Source of the DNA: RGIG5612 sp045600845
GTDB taxonomy: Bacteria > Bacillota > Clostridia > Lachnospirales > Lachnospiraceae
DNA: 36,438 nt
Reading direction: 5' to 3'
NCBI GenBank assembly: GCA_045600845.1
Contig: JAZRYR010000041.1
Coordinates: 1 to 36,438 of the forward strand
The notes under the pieces were generated by a model. That model was given only the letters and a program-made list of their open reading frames with translations, was not told the DNA's origin and searched no databases. Every line of letters starts with the position of its first letter. Position 1 is the stretch's first letter. A program made the position numbers and the translations under genes. Below, piece after piece: positions 16,188 through 24,075 of the stretch.

Positions 16188-16499
16188 TTATTTCAATAAC
16201 TCTTCAATTTCTTTTTTTGGACGTAAGCCAATGGATACATTTGCAACTTGTCCATTCTTGAAAACAAAAACGGCCGGAATGCTCTGAATCTGATACTGGA
16301 TGGCTAATGCCTCCTGTTCATCTACGTTGACTTTACCTACTTTTACTTTTCCTGCATATTCCTCTGCAATTTCTTCGATAGCGGGAGCCAGCATTCTGCA
16401 AGGTCCGCACCAGCTCGCCCAAAAATCCACTAATACCGGAATATCCGATTTTAAAACTTCTTCTTCAAAATTTACTTTTGTCAATACGATTTCTGACAT
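16188..16499 (-). CDS. trxA: thioredoxin
   Basis: This is a 103-aa thioredoxin with the classical active site FWASWCGPCRML near residue 25 and the cis-proline region QSIPAVFVFKNGQ. It reduces protein disulfides in the cytoplasm. The start is the ATG at 16499, preceded by AAGGAG; the longer frame to 16592 runs into the upstream gene. It follows the ferredoxin:thioredoxin reductase-like gene by 28 bases on the same strand, which suggests a ferredoxin-fed redox pair. No NADPH thioredoxin reductase gene is nearby. Confidence 0.95.
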   Translation of the reverse strand: MSEIVLTKVNFEEEVLKSDIPVLVDFWASWCGPCRMLAPAIEEIAEEYAGKVKVGKVNVDEQEALAIQYQIQSIPAVFVFKNGQVANVSIGLRPKKEIEELLK

Positions 16500-16527
16500 T
16501 TTTCTCCTTTCCTGACCCTTATCCGGA

Positions 16528-16731
16528 TCAATCTTCTTTTGACTTATAGTAAAGCATACAATGGCAAAAACCTTCAAAGTCCGGGTCCGCAATCTGATTG
16601 CGGAATTCCTGACACATGCATTTATTTTCCGGTGTTCTGGCCAAACGACACGGACAATATCCGTCCTTGGCAGCCAGACCTTCTTTTATCATTTTTACCA
16701 CTTCTGCATCTGGGTTTAATGTTATTTTCAT
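16528..16731 (-). CDS. small ferredoxin:thioredoxin reductase-like protein
   Basis: This is a 67-aa protein whose six Cys fall in the three paired motifs of the catalytic (beta) subunit of ferredoxin:thioredoxin reductase: YCPCR, CMC and FCHC. In that family these hold a 4Fe-4S cluster next to a redox-active disulfide that reduces thioredoxin. It is shorter than plant and cyanobacterial subunits (~110 aa), with little N-terminal sequence, and no variable subunit is present. AAAGGAGGACATTC precedes the ATG. The directly downstream thioredoxin gene is its likely substrate. Family assignment is strong; activity is inferred. Confidence 0.85.
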   Translation of the reverse strand: MKITLNPDAEVVKMIKEGLAAKDGYCPCRLARTPENKCMCQEFRNQIADPDFEGFCHCMLYYKSKED

Positions 16732-16798
16732 GAATGTCCTCCTTTCCGGATTTTATTATATCATGAGCATCCATGAATTATTACAGTTCACGAAAATT

Positions 16799-18043
16799 TC
16801 AGAATTCCAGCATTCTGCGAATACGCATGAGAGTCAGTCGGTTCCTCACCATTGGAGAATAGTTGAGCAGGATTTCCTTTTTATCCTCCGTCACACCGAT
16901 GGATGCTAAGGTTCTCTTTGCATCCATCCTTTCCAGTTTTGCAAAGATTTCTTCCGGATCTGGAATTTCTTTTACCAGAGCGCAGATCTGCTGCCAGTTT
17001 TCCTTAAGCATTTCCTTCGTAACCTTCGCCAAACAATCTTCTTTGTTTTCTTCTATAATGGCGTCCTTTAAAGCTGCTCCATAGTATTGTTCAATGATAT
17101 CTTCTGGCATCGGATCATAATCCTTAAAGAAGACATCTTCTATTGCCGCCAAGCGCTTATATTCTTCTGCCGCCAGCAGCGTTCCTACGCCGGTCTTCTC
17201 TCCATGAAGGGCCGGAAACTGAACATCCAAGGAAGAAGCACCCATCTCAATCATATGAGACATATGATGCTCTGCACCGGAAGCCGGGCGAGAATTTCCC
17301 ATCATCTGCATGGCGATTCCGCTCATAACCAAAGCGTAGGTTACATCGGCGAAAGCCTCCGGATCCCCCGATACAATCTTATCGACTCCTTTTGCAACCG
17401 TATCAACCGCTTTCCACATCAGGTCATAAATCCTCTCACAGAAGTATTCTCCCGTCAAGGTTCTGGAAATCTGCCAATCCGCCAAAGCAATATATTTTGC
17501 AAAGATATCGCCAACGCCACTCTTAATCAGTTCCTCCGGAGCCTTGCTGATAATACTGATGTCTGCAATCACCAATGTCGGTGGAACTGCCGGCCATGTT
17601 TTCTTATATCCATACCAGGTCATCGCTGCTACGTTGCTGCAGAAGCCATCTACACTGGCTCCGGTAGCGCAGGCAACGAACTGGATGCCTTTTTCATGGG
17701 CACAGAATCTGGCAATATCGCAGATGGTTCCGCTGCCAACGGCCAAAATAATATCTACATCTTCTTCCATTTTTGCAAGAACTTCTGCAGTGGATTTTTC
17801 ATCGGCATGAAGTCCTTCCGAATTCAGAATAATTACCTGATCCGCTGCCGGATGACGGTCCGCCGTCGCCGCAAAAGTATGCTCATCATAAAGAGCCATT
17901 CTCTTTCCACAGATTCCGTACTGCTCCAGGTATGTTTCAATGTTCAACAGACAGTCCGGTTCAATAACTGCTGCCTTGGTAATAATGTCGTGACATTTGC
18001 CGCAGGAGCATTCTCCCGCATACTCGTTAAAATTAATATTCAT
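16799..18043 (-). CDS. araM: sn-glycerol-1-phosphate dehydrogenase, AraM type
   Basis: This is a 414-aa iron/zinc alcohol-dehydrogenase-like enzyme of the AraM/EgsA family. It makes sn-glycerol-1-phosphate from dihydroxyacetone phosphate with NAD(P)H. The N-terminal ECSCGKCH segment is typical of bacterial AraM. VGSGTICDIARF is the nucleotide loop, ACATGASVDGF follows, and metal ligands are expected in SGAEHHMSHMIE and ALHGEKTGVGT. The ATG follows AAAGAGAAATC, a weak ribosome site. The FGGY kinase lies 74 bases upstream on the same strand, and the AraM-kinase pair recalls arabinose loci of Bacillus. G1P is the archaeal lipid stereoisomer; in bacteria it feeds heptaprenylglyceryl phosphate or unknown products. 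Confidence 0.88.
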   Translation of the reverse strand: MNINFNEYAGECSCGKCHDIITKAAVIEPDCLLNIETYLEQYGICGKRMALYDEHTFAATADRHPAADQVIILNSEGLHADEKSTAEVLAKMEEDVDIILAVGSGTICDIARFCAHEKGIQFVACATGASVDGFCSNVAAMTWYGYKKTWPAVPPTLVIADISIISKAPEELIKSGVGDIFAKYIALADWQISRTLTGEYFCERIYDLMWKAVDTVAKGVDKIVSGDPEAFADVTYALVMSGIAMQMMGNSRPASGAEHHMSHMIEMGASSLDVQFPALHGEKTGVGTLLAAEEYKRLAAIEDVFFKDYDPMPEDIIEQYYGAALKDAIIEENKEDCLAKVTKEMLKENWQQICALVKEIPDPEEIFAKLERMDAKRTLASIGVTEDKKEILLNYSPMVRNRLTLMRIRRMLEF

Positions 18044-18117
18044 GATTTCTCTTTTCTATTTCTCACGAGACGCCGCTTCTGCTTCGTCTCTATTTTTTAC
18101 AAATACTTTCGCCTTAT

Positions 18118-19686
18118 TTAAAACTTTTCCACTGCCAACCGTTCCACATCATACGCTGCCAGGAAGGATTTCAGGAAGGTAGTAAAGCCGTCAATATCGG
18201 ACCGTTCCGCCATAACTGTAGTAGCAGGAACGTCTGCAAATACTTTGTGGTCCAAGTAGTCTTCTAAGCTTTCCCCTTCCTCTTTCCAAAGCATATACGC
18301 ACATAACAAGGCCATTCCGTATGGTCCTCCTTCTCCGGCGGTCTGCATAACCGTTACCGGAGAGCCGATGGCTGCCGAAAGCAGTCTTTGTCCGACAACC
18401 GGTGTTGTAAAGAAGCCACCATGGCCATTAATCCGGTCAATCCGGACCTTCTCCTCATTCACCAGAATGTCTAAGCCCGACTTCAGCGTGGAAAGGGCAG
18501 AAAGCAGATGCATACGCATGAAGTTGGCCAGATTAAATACACTATCCGGACGACGCATGAAGAGTGGTCTTCCTTCTTCCATGTTCATGATTGCTTCGCC
18601 AGAGAAATAATTGTAGCTTAACAATCCGCCACAATCCGGGTCGCCTTCTAAAGCTTTATTAAACAGCATGGTATATAATTCGCCCTTATTCTGCGGAGCG
18701 CCAATGGTTTCGGCAAATTCTGCAAGAAGATTTACCCATGCGTTAATATCCGAAGTACAATTGCTGCAATGCACCATGGCTACGGGACTTCCAGCTGGGG
18801 TGGTTACCATACCGACTTCCATATGCACACCCAAAGGCCGGTCCGTGACGATCATCGCAAATACGGAAGTTCCTGCCGAAACATTACCGGTGCCCGGGCG
18901 GACCGCATTGGTAGCCACCATACCGGTGCCGGCATCCCCTTCGCAAGGAGCGATTGGAATGCCCGCCTGTAAGGTTCCTTCCGGATCCAACAGCAAGGCT
19001 CCTTCTTCGGTCAGATAACCTGCATTCTCGCCGGCTGGAACATGATCCGGAAGAAGATCCTTTAAGGTCCAGGGGAACTTGTAATCCGCAATCAGTTCGT
19101 TAAAATCTGCAATCATCTTTTCGTCGTAATCGCCGGTTGCATCATCTATTGGAAATACGCCAGATGCTTCGCCGATTCCCATCAGATTCTTTCCGGTCAT
19201 GCGGAAATGAATATAACCGGCAAGAGTGGATATATGGGCAATCGACCGTACATGAGCCTCATTATTCAGAATCGCCTGATACAGATGGGCAATGCACCAG
19301 CGCTGTGGAATGTTAAAATTAAAAAGCTTGGAAAGGGTTTCTGCCGCTTCCGCTGTCATCGTATTTCTCCAGGTACGGAATTCTGTCAGCTGATTCCAGT
19401 CCATATCGAAAGGCAGGTATCCATGCATCATGGCCGAAATGCCGATAGCTCCGGTCTCCGTCAGTTCTGCACCGAATTTTTCTTTTACATCTTTCTTCAA
19501 AGCTCCATAGCAATCCTGAAGTCCTGTTACAATGTCTTCCGGCGTATAAGTCCAGACACCGTCAATCAGACGGTTCTCCCATTCGTGACTTCCAAAGGCG
19601 ATCGGCAGGTGATTTTTATCCAGCATCACCGCCTTGATTCTTGTTGATCCAAATTCAATTCCGATTACGGTTTCCTTTAAGTTCAT
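18118..19686 (-). CDS. FGGY carbohydrate kinase, ribulokinase-like
   Basis: This is a 522-aa two-domain sugar kinase of the ASKHA fold. The N-terminal phosphate loop is IGIEFGSTRIKAVML. The first domain ends near residue 270 and is followed by GNVSAGTSVFAMI. The C-terminal ATP-binding region is INGHGGFFTTPVVGQRLLSA and TAGEGGPYGMALL. The sequence is nearest to L-ribulokinase/xylulokinase relatives, but the sugar is uncertain. AAAGGAG precedes the ATG. It lies directly upstream of the AraM-type dehydrogenase in the same direction. No araA or araD is in the window, so a pentose-to-glycerol phosphate link is only suggested. Confidence 0.88.
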   Translation of the reverse strand: MNLKETVIGIEFGSTRIKAVMLDKNHLPIAFGSHEWENRLIDGVWTYTPEDIVTGLQDCYGALKKDVKEKFGAELTETGAIGISAMMHGYLPFDMDWNQLTEFRTWRNTMTAEAAETLSKLFNFNIPQRWCIAHLYQAILNNEAHVRSIAHISTLAGYIHFRMTGKNLMGIGEASGVFPIDDATGDYDEKMIADFNELIADYKFPWTLKDLLPDHVPAGENAGYLTEEGALLLDPEGTLQAGIPIAPCEGDAGTGMVATNAVRPGTGNVSAGTSVFAMIVTDRPLGVHMEVGMVTTPAGSPVAMVHCSNCTSDINAWVNLLAEFAETIGAPQNKGELYTMLFNKALEGDPDCGGLLSYNYFSGEAIMNMEEGRPLFMRRPDSVFNLANFMRMHLLSALSTLKSGLDILVNEEKVRIDRINGHGGFFTTPVVGQRLLSAAIGSPVTVMQTAGEGGPYGMALLCAYMLWKEEGESLEDYLDHKVFADVPATTVMAERSDIDGFTTFLKSFLAAYDVERLAVEKF

Positions 19687-19753
19687 GGCAGCTCCTTTGC
19701 GCTTTTATTTTCATCTAGAGTATATGCCTTTTTTATGTACTTTGGGATATTAT

Positions 19754-19873
19754 TTTTCTTTTTCAGAAAACATTATTTCAGTTGTTTTGCCGTGTGGCGA
19801 AACATATACTGCTAGGATCTTCGTTGCCAAAGAAAATGGTGCATGGAAAATCAAGGAAACCGTAACGAATTAA
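19754..19873 (+). pseudogene. C-terminal remnant of a lipoprotein-like gene
   Basis: The plus strand from about 19760 reads as FSENIISVVLPCGETYTARI, FVAKENGAWKIKETVTN and stop. It has no start codon or ribosome site of its own, and the frame upstream of 19754 is the shadow of the kinase promoter. The end resembles the last ~35 residues of the intact lipoprotein at 21829-22497 (VSLPYDYF...VKVDGKWKICNF). A perfect terminator follows at 19892, as at the end of a real gene. It appears to be the tail of a paralogue whose 5' part was lost. Confidence 0.5.
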
Positions 19874-19891
19874 TAACCCAAAACAATAAAG

Positions 19892-19917
19892 AACCACGCG
19901 ACTATCGCGTGGTTTTC
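19892..19917 (+). terminator. intrinsic terminator after the gene remnant
   Basis: AACCACGCGA (19892-19901) pairs perfectly with TCGCGTGGTT (19905-19914) across a three-base loop and is followed by TT then C. It lies 19 bases after the stop of the truncated plus-strand gene. Confidence 0.8.
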
Positions 19918-19929
19918 GTCAGACAGCGA

Positions 19930-19973
19930 AAGTCGGGAGAATCCTCCCGGCTGAGAATCCTCCCGGCTTTTTC
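19930..19973. terminator. hairpin with 16-bp tandem duplication
   Basis: GAGAATCCTCCCGGCT is repeated back to back (19937-19952, 19953-19968). CGGGAG upstream can pair with either CTCCCG copy, and a run of T follows at 19968. It lies just beyond the nitroreductase stop, between convergent transcripts, and probably ends one or both. The duplication creates two alternative hairpins. Confidence 0.6.
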
Positions 19974-19987
19974 TTTTGTCCAACTAT

Positions 19988-20743
19988 TTAAGATAAGTAA
20001 TATTCTGCAACTTTCGTTTTCTCTGACTCATCTCCCGGGTCTACGAATAGCTGACGATGAAAGTCCATCTTTTCATGGTTCAGGCAAAGCTCTAAGAAGC
20101 ACAGGTAGATTCCAATGTCGATTCCGTTAAAGTAAGCCACTTTCGCTGCGGGCATAATGCCAACCTTACCAGGTTTACGCACACGGTAAATCGTAAGCAA
20201 TCCATCTTTATTTTCTACGTACCAAGGCTGGGAGTTGCATGCACTTGGAGCAAATCTTGCAATGTTGGCGATACCTAAATCGTCGCCCTTCCAGATTTCC
20301 TCCAAATCTTTTCTTTCGGCCCGGTTCATATCTTTCCGGTACTTGGAATCATCGGAAACTTTGTGGATGGAGAACATAATGACAAATTCCATTCCATCCC
20401 ATACCAGCTCATCCGGCTTTCCGATTCCATACCACAAAGATCCAATGTGATTCTCCACCAGATAAAGGTCCAGTTGTTCGCCTAAATAGCCAACGTTCAT
20501 CCGATAATTCTCTTTTTTCTCGCTGTAAATTAAGATGCAGTATTCCGAATCTCTTTTAAAGCTCACCTGTTTTGTCGGCACGATTTTAATACCCGTGCGG
20601 ATTTCCGGACACAACGGTTCAAAAGAAGCGTACGCCTCTTTAATGGCTTTCAGCTCGTCTTCAGAAATATAATCGGAACCTACCCCACGGAACAAGTGAA
20701 AAGATTTCCGCTTAAAGATCATGTCATAAAAACTATCTCTCAT
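19988..20743 (-). CDS. nitroreductase family protein (TM1586 type)
   Basis: This is a 251-aa protein of the nitroreductase superfamily, TM1586-like group, which carries two half-domains in one chain and binds FMN. FKRKSFHLFRGV at the N-terminus corresponds to the RRSxRxF motif. The later IARFAPSACNSQPWYVE is the flavin-binding SPSxxNxQPW segment, and the end holds GIDIGIYLCFLELCL. It is cytoplasmic with unknown substrate. The ATG follows the phosphatase stop by one base, so the two are translationally coupled. Confidence 0.82.
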   Translation of the reverse strand: MRDSFYDMIFKRKSFHLFRGVGSDYISEDELKAIKEAYASFEPLCPEIRTGIKIVPTKQVSFKRDSEYCILIYSEKKENYRMNVGYLGEQLDLYLVENHIGSLWYGIGKPDELVWDGMEFVIMFSIHKVSDDSKYRKDMNRAERKDLEEIWKGDDLGIANIARFAPSACNSQPWYVENKDGLLTIYRVRKPGKVGIMPAAKVAYFNGIDIGIYLCFLELCLNHEKMDFHRQLFVDPGDESEKTKVAEYYLS

Positions 20744-20744
20744 T

Positions 20745-21560
20745 TCAATACTCTACCAATTTTCCCTTTACCGCCTGGATCATTTCATCGGTTACGCCGC
20801 AGGAGTGCAGATAATCGATGATGGTTCCATAATTCTCTTTCAGGTAATTCATAACACTGCGCATGGTATTCTGGGAAGTTCCAAAGAAACCTTTTACCAG
20901 ATCCGCATCTTCATAATCATCGCCCTTCATGCCCTTCACCATTTTTTCGTAAATAGAGCGCATGTAAGTTTCGCTTAAGCTGTAGTTTGCAGCGATATCG
21001 TCCTCTCCACAATCAACTGCAGAAAGAAGGAGCATGGACACCAGACCCGTACGGTCTTTGCCTGTTGCGCAATGGAAATGCATGGCGCCTTCGGAATGAA
21101 TAAATGCGTCAAAAATTTCATAAACCCATTTCGGGCTGTTTGCTACGATTTTACAGTAAACCGGAATCCACTCCATGGATACTAATTTTTCAAAATTAAA
21201 GGATGCCTCACCTGGTTTCGGTGGGGACTGTTTTTCTGCTTTTTCCTGAGCTGCAGATTTCTTTACCTGACTTCCTACCGCAGCCTGCTGACTCATAACA
21301 CCGATATGCTTATAGTCAATGAAACCGCAGGTTTTGAAATCACTTGGACTGGTGTTTACTTCATCTCCGGTTCGAAGGTCGATGGATGTGGTAACATTCA
21401 GTTCCTTAAAGAATGCAAGGTCTTCTTTCGGAAGATCGGTTGGAAGTTCGGAACGGATTAATACGCCGAAACGGGTAACGCCGCCATCTGCAGTAGGCAT
21501 ACCGCCAAGGTCGCGGCAATTCACAAGGGCTTTCATTGGATAGTGTAAATATGTTTTCAT
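20745..21560 (-). CDS. tyrosine-protein phosphatase, IphP/Y_phosphatase3 family
   Basis: This is a 271-aa cysteine-based phosphatase. The P-loop HCATGKDRTGL carries catalytic Cys164 and Arg170. The N-terminus has NCRDLGGMPTADGGVTRFG and the following LIRSELP, typical of the DUF/Y_phosphatase3 (LipA, IphP) group that acts on phosphotyrosine or phosphoinositides. No signal peptide is seen. An insert around residues 95-120 is Lys/Gln/Pro rich and probably disordered. AGAGGAG precedes the ATG. Coupled to the downstream nitroreductase gene; a shared role is not evident. Confidence 0.9.
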   Translation of the reverse strand: MKTYLHYPMKALVNCRDLGGMPTADGGVTRFGVLIRSELPTDLPKEDLAFFKELNVTTSIDLRTGDEVNTSPSDFKTCGFIDYKHIGVMSQQAAVGSQVKKSAAQEKAEKQSPPKPGEASFNFEKLVSMEWIPVYCKIVANSPKWVYEIFDAFIHSEGAMHFHCATGKDRTGLVSMLLLSAVDCGEDDIAANYSLSETYMRSIYEKMVKGMKGDDYEDADLVKGFFGTSQNTMRSVMNYLKENYGTIIDYLHSCGVTDEMIQAVKGKLVEY

Positions 21561-21828
21561 ATGGCTCTCCTCTTTATCATTCTTTGTGTCAAATATATCA
21601 TATCTTTTTTATAAATACGATGACAAGTTCGATTCCCTATTTATCTAATTTCAATCTCATAGGAAGAACTTTCTGGATGTATCCGCAAAGGATCCAGGTT
21701 TTTTCTTTTCCAGTTATATTTCTTTTGAGAAGAAAAATAGAAACTATTTCTTTTTTTATATGGATTTTATGGTACAATTATGTGCGGATAACCATTCACT
21801 ATTCAACAGAAATTTTGAAGGAGACAAA

Positions 21829-22497
21829 ATGAAAAAAAGAACTTTAGTTATTACTGTTTTATGTGTTGTTCTTGCAATGGCGTTATGCCTTTGTGCCTGT
21901 GGACAAAAGAACGACGATGGGAAAGAAAAAACCTCTTCGGCAGAAACGACAAAACCGGTAGAGACAACTGCTCCGGCAGAAACAACTACACCTGCAGCTC
22001 AGGTTAGCTCCGAAATGATGGAGGCAGCTCATGCTCTGATTGATAATTTAAATACCACGACCTCTCTGGATTGTATTACACTTTCCGACGATGAAAGTAT
22101 CGTATACACGAGTCCGGATGGTTATACCTATTACAAGGTAACGGACCTGAATTTCCAGAATTTTGGTGATATCAGCAAGCTGCTCGAGGAAACCTTTACC
22201 GCGGACTGTGCAAAAGCAAAATTCCCTGCTCTGGCAGATCCTTCTTCAGTAAGTGTTCCGATATACTTATATGTCCAGGGCAAAGATGTTCCAGATGGCT
22301 TATATCAGTCCAGTGGTGGCAAAGGTGGTTTCTATTATGATCCTAATGGGGAAATGACTTTTGAAAATGTAAAGGAAGATTCCTTCACTGTATCCTTGCC
22401 ATACGATTACTTCGAGGAGCAAAGAACCATAACCATTGATTTTGTAAAAGTTGACGGTAAATGGAAAATCTGCAACTTTGACCCACATATCAACTAA
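21829..22497 (+). CDS. predicted lipoprotein, unknown function
   Basis: This is a 222-aa protein. It has a lipoprotein signal peptide (MKKRTLVITVLCVVLAMALC, lipobox ending at the Cys of CAC), then a Thr/Glu/Pro-rich spacer with repeated ETT units up to about residue 60, then a globular domain ending VKVDGKWKICNFDPHIN. Such domains occur in surface lipoproteins of Clostridia; I know no function. The ATG at 21829 has GAAGGAGA six bases ahead. It is a lone plus-strand gene with its own terminator at 22520. A paralogous tail lies at 19754-19873. Confidence 0.85.
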   Translation: MKKRTLVITVLCVVLAMALCLCACGQKNDDGKEKTSSAETTKPVETTAPAETTTPAAQVSSEMMEAAHALIDNLNTTTSLDCITLSDDESIVYTSPDGYTYYKVTDLNFQNFGDISKLLEETFTADCAKAKFPALADPSSVSVPIYLYVQGKDVPDGLYQSSGGKGGFYYDPNGEMTFENVKEDSFTVSLPYDYFEEQRTITIDFVKVDGKWKICNFDPHIN

Positions 22498-22519
22498 TTT
22501 AAAACGATTCCATACAATG

Positions 22520-22552
22520 AAAAGGCGTAGCTGATTTTCAGCTACGCCTTTT
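22520..22552. terminator. bidirectional intrinsic terminator
   Basis: AAAAGGCGTAGCTGA (22520-22534) pairs perfectly with TCAGCTACGCCTTTT (22538-22552) across three bases. It ends the lipoprotein transcript on one side and the threonine deaminase-RidA transcript on the other. Confidence 0.92.
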
Positions 22553-22572
22553 ATTTGCTTCATAGCAATTAT

Positions 22573-23979
22573 TTACTTCACAGCAATTACGTCGATTTCC
22601 ACCAAAACACCTTTCGGAATATCCTTCACCGCCACACAAGACCTTGCCGGCGCCGTGGTAAAATGCTGCGCATATACCTCATTGAATGCCGAAAAATCTT
22701 CAATATTCGCCAAATAGCAGGTCGTCTTTACTACCTTGCTGATATTCGTTCCCGCGGCCGCTAAAACTGCCTCAATATTCTTGCAGACTTGCTCTGCCTG
22801 TTCTCCAACCGTCTGTCCGACAACTTCCCCTGTAGCAGGATCAAGCGCAATCTGTCCAGACAGATATATGGTATCGCCGGCAACAATCGCCTGAGAATAT
22901 GGTCCGACAGCAGCAGGCGCATTGGTCGTGCTGATCTTCTCAATTCCCTCTTCTTTCTCCACAATCGCCTTTAATAACTCCGGATCGATATTAGAGCCGG
23001 AAACTATACAGACCACTTTTTTGCAATCCGAAGGAATCTTTCCGGTCATGACTGCGGCAGTGGATAGTGCACCTGCTCCCTCCGCCGTAATTCCTTCCTC
23101 CAGATAAAGATGGGCGATTGCAGATTGAATCTCATCCTCCGTGACAGTAAGAAATTCATCACAGAGTGAGCTACAGATTTCATAAGTGATATCCCCTGGC
23201 TTTTTGACTGCAGTTCCATCCGCAATGGTATTCGCACTTGTCAGCTCGACCGGCTTGCCGGCTTCTATCGATGCTTTCATGGAAGCAGCATTTTCCGGTT
23301 CAACCGCATAGATTCGACAATCCGAATTGATTGTTTTCACTGCTATCGCGATACCAGAAGCCAGTCCGCCTCCTCCAACCGGTACCACGACTGCATCTGC
23401 ATCGGGCAACTGATTCATAATCTCCAATCACACGGTTCCCTGTCCTGCGTTTACATCTTTGTCATCATATGGTGGGACAAAAATCTTTCCTGTGGTTTCT
23501 GCATCTTCCAGACACGCTTTATTCGCAGCCTCAAAGTCCCCTTCAACAATCTTAAGTGTAACGTTTTTATAGGCGCGGATTCTTTCCAATTTCATCTCAG
23601 GAGCCGATGACGGCACATAGATGGTCGCTTCACATCCCAGACTTTCCGCTGCCAATCCCACGCCTTGTGCATGATTTCCCGCCGAACAGGTACAGAGCCC
23701 TTTTGCCAGTTGTTCCGGAGCAAGTTTACTTATCATATAAGCTGCACCACGTAGTTTAAAGGAGTTGATTGGCTGGGTATTTTCCAATTTAAGGAATACC
23801 TGTCGTCCATCCCAAGACAAGCTCTCTGCTTCTTTCAGTTCACTTTCCACGACAAGGTCTTGAAGTACTTCGCTTGCATCCTTTATATCGTCCAGTGTTA
23901 CCGGAAATTCTGTTTTTCCGCAAGCGATAAGGGTAAACGACAAAAGAATTGCCATCATCAGAACGCTTAGTTTTTTCAT
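22573..23979 (-). pseudogene. threonine deaminase-RidA fusion with signal peptide, TGA-interrupted
   Basis: One continuous frame of 468 sense or stop codons is broken only by TGA at 23428-23430. Residues 1-20 are a lipoprotein signal (MKKLSVLMMAILLSFTLIAC). Then comes a PLP threonine dehydratase starting FPVTLDDIKDASEVLQ, with PLP lysine in SFKLRGAAYM and the glycine loop PVGGGGLASG. A full RidA/YjgF domain (APAAVGPYSQAIVAGDTIYL to the end) occupies the place of the usual ACT domain. The TGA replaces the Gly of the conserved GQGT-[VI]-G-LEI segment, one base from GGA. TGA is an ordinary stop in neighbouring genes, so the gene is probably dead or made in two pieces. AAGG lies ahead of the ATG at 23979. 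Confidence 0.8.
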
Positions 23980-24012
23980 TCGATTCCGCCTTCTTTCACA
24001 AGTAAAATCATC

Positions 24013-24031
24013 GGGAGGCAAACCACCTCCC
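24013..24031 (-). terminator. hairpin between DUF1295 gene and deaminase fusion
   Basis: GGGAGG (24013-24018) pairs with CCTCCC (24026-24031). It sits 33 bases upstream of the fusion start. The minus strand after it is only moderately T-rich, so it is a weak terminator or a leader structure. Confidence 0.4.
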
Positions 24032-24075
24032 AAAAGTCAAGGTCATTATAGAACAGTGATGTTGATTCATCAATG

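Noticed and set aside
17087..18121. 344-aa plus-strand ORF
   Set aside because: It is the antisense shadow of the glycerol-1-phosphate dehydrogenase gene, Cys/Arg/His-rich and without a ribosome site.
23428..23430. Alternative genetic code (TGA = Gly) or selenocysteine
   Set aside because: TGA terminates several intact genes here (GNAT at 15599, phosphatase at 20745, GNAT at 25129), and a single-base change from GGA explains it.
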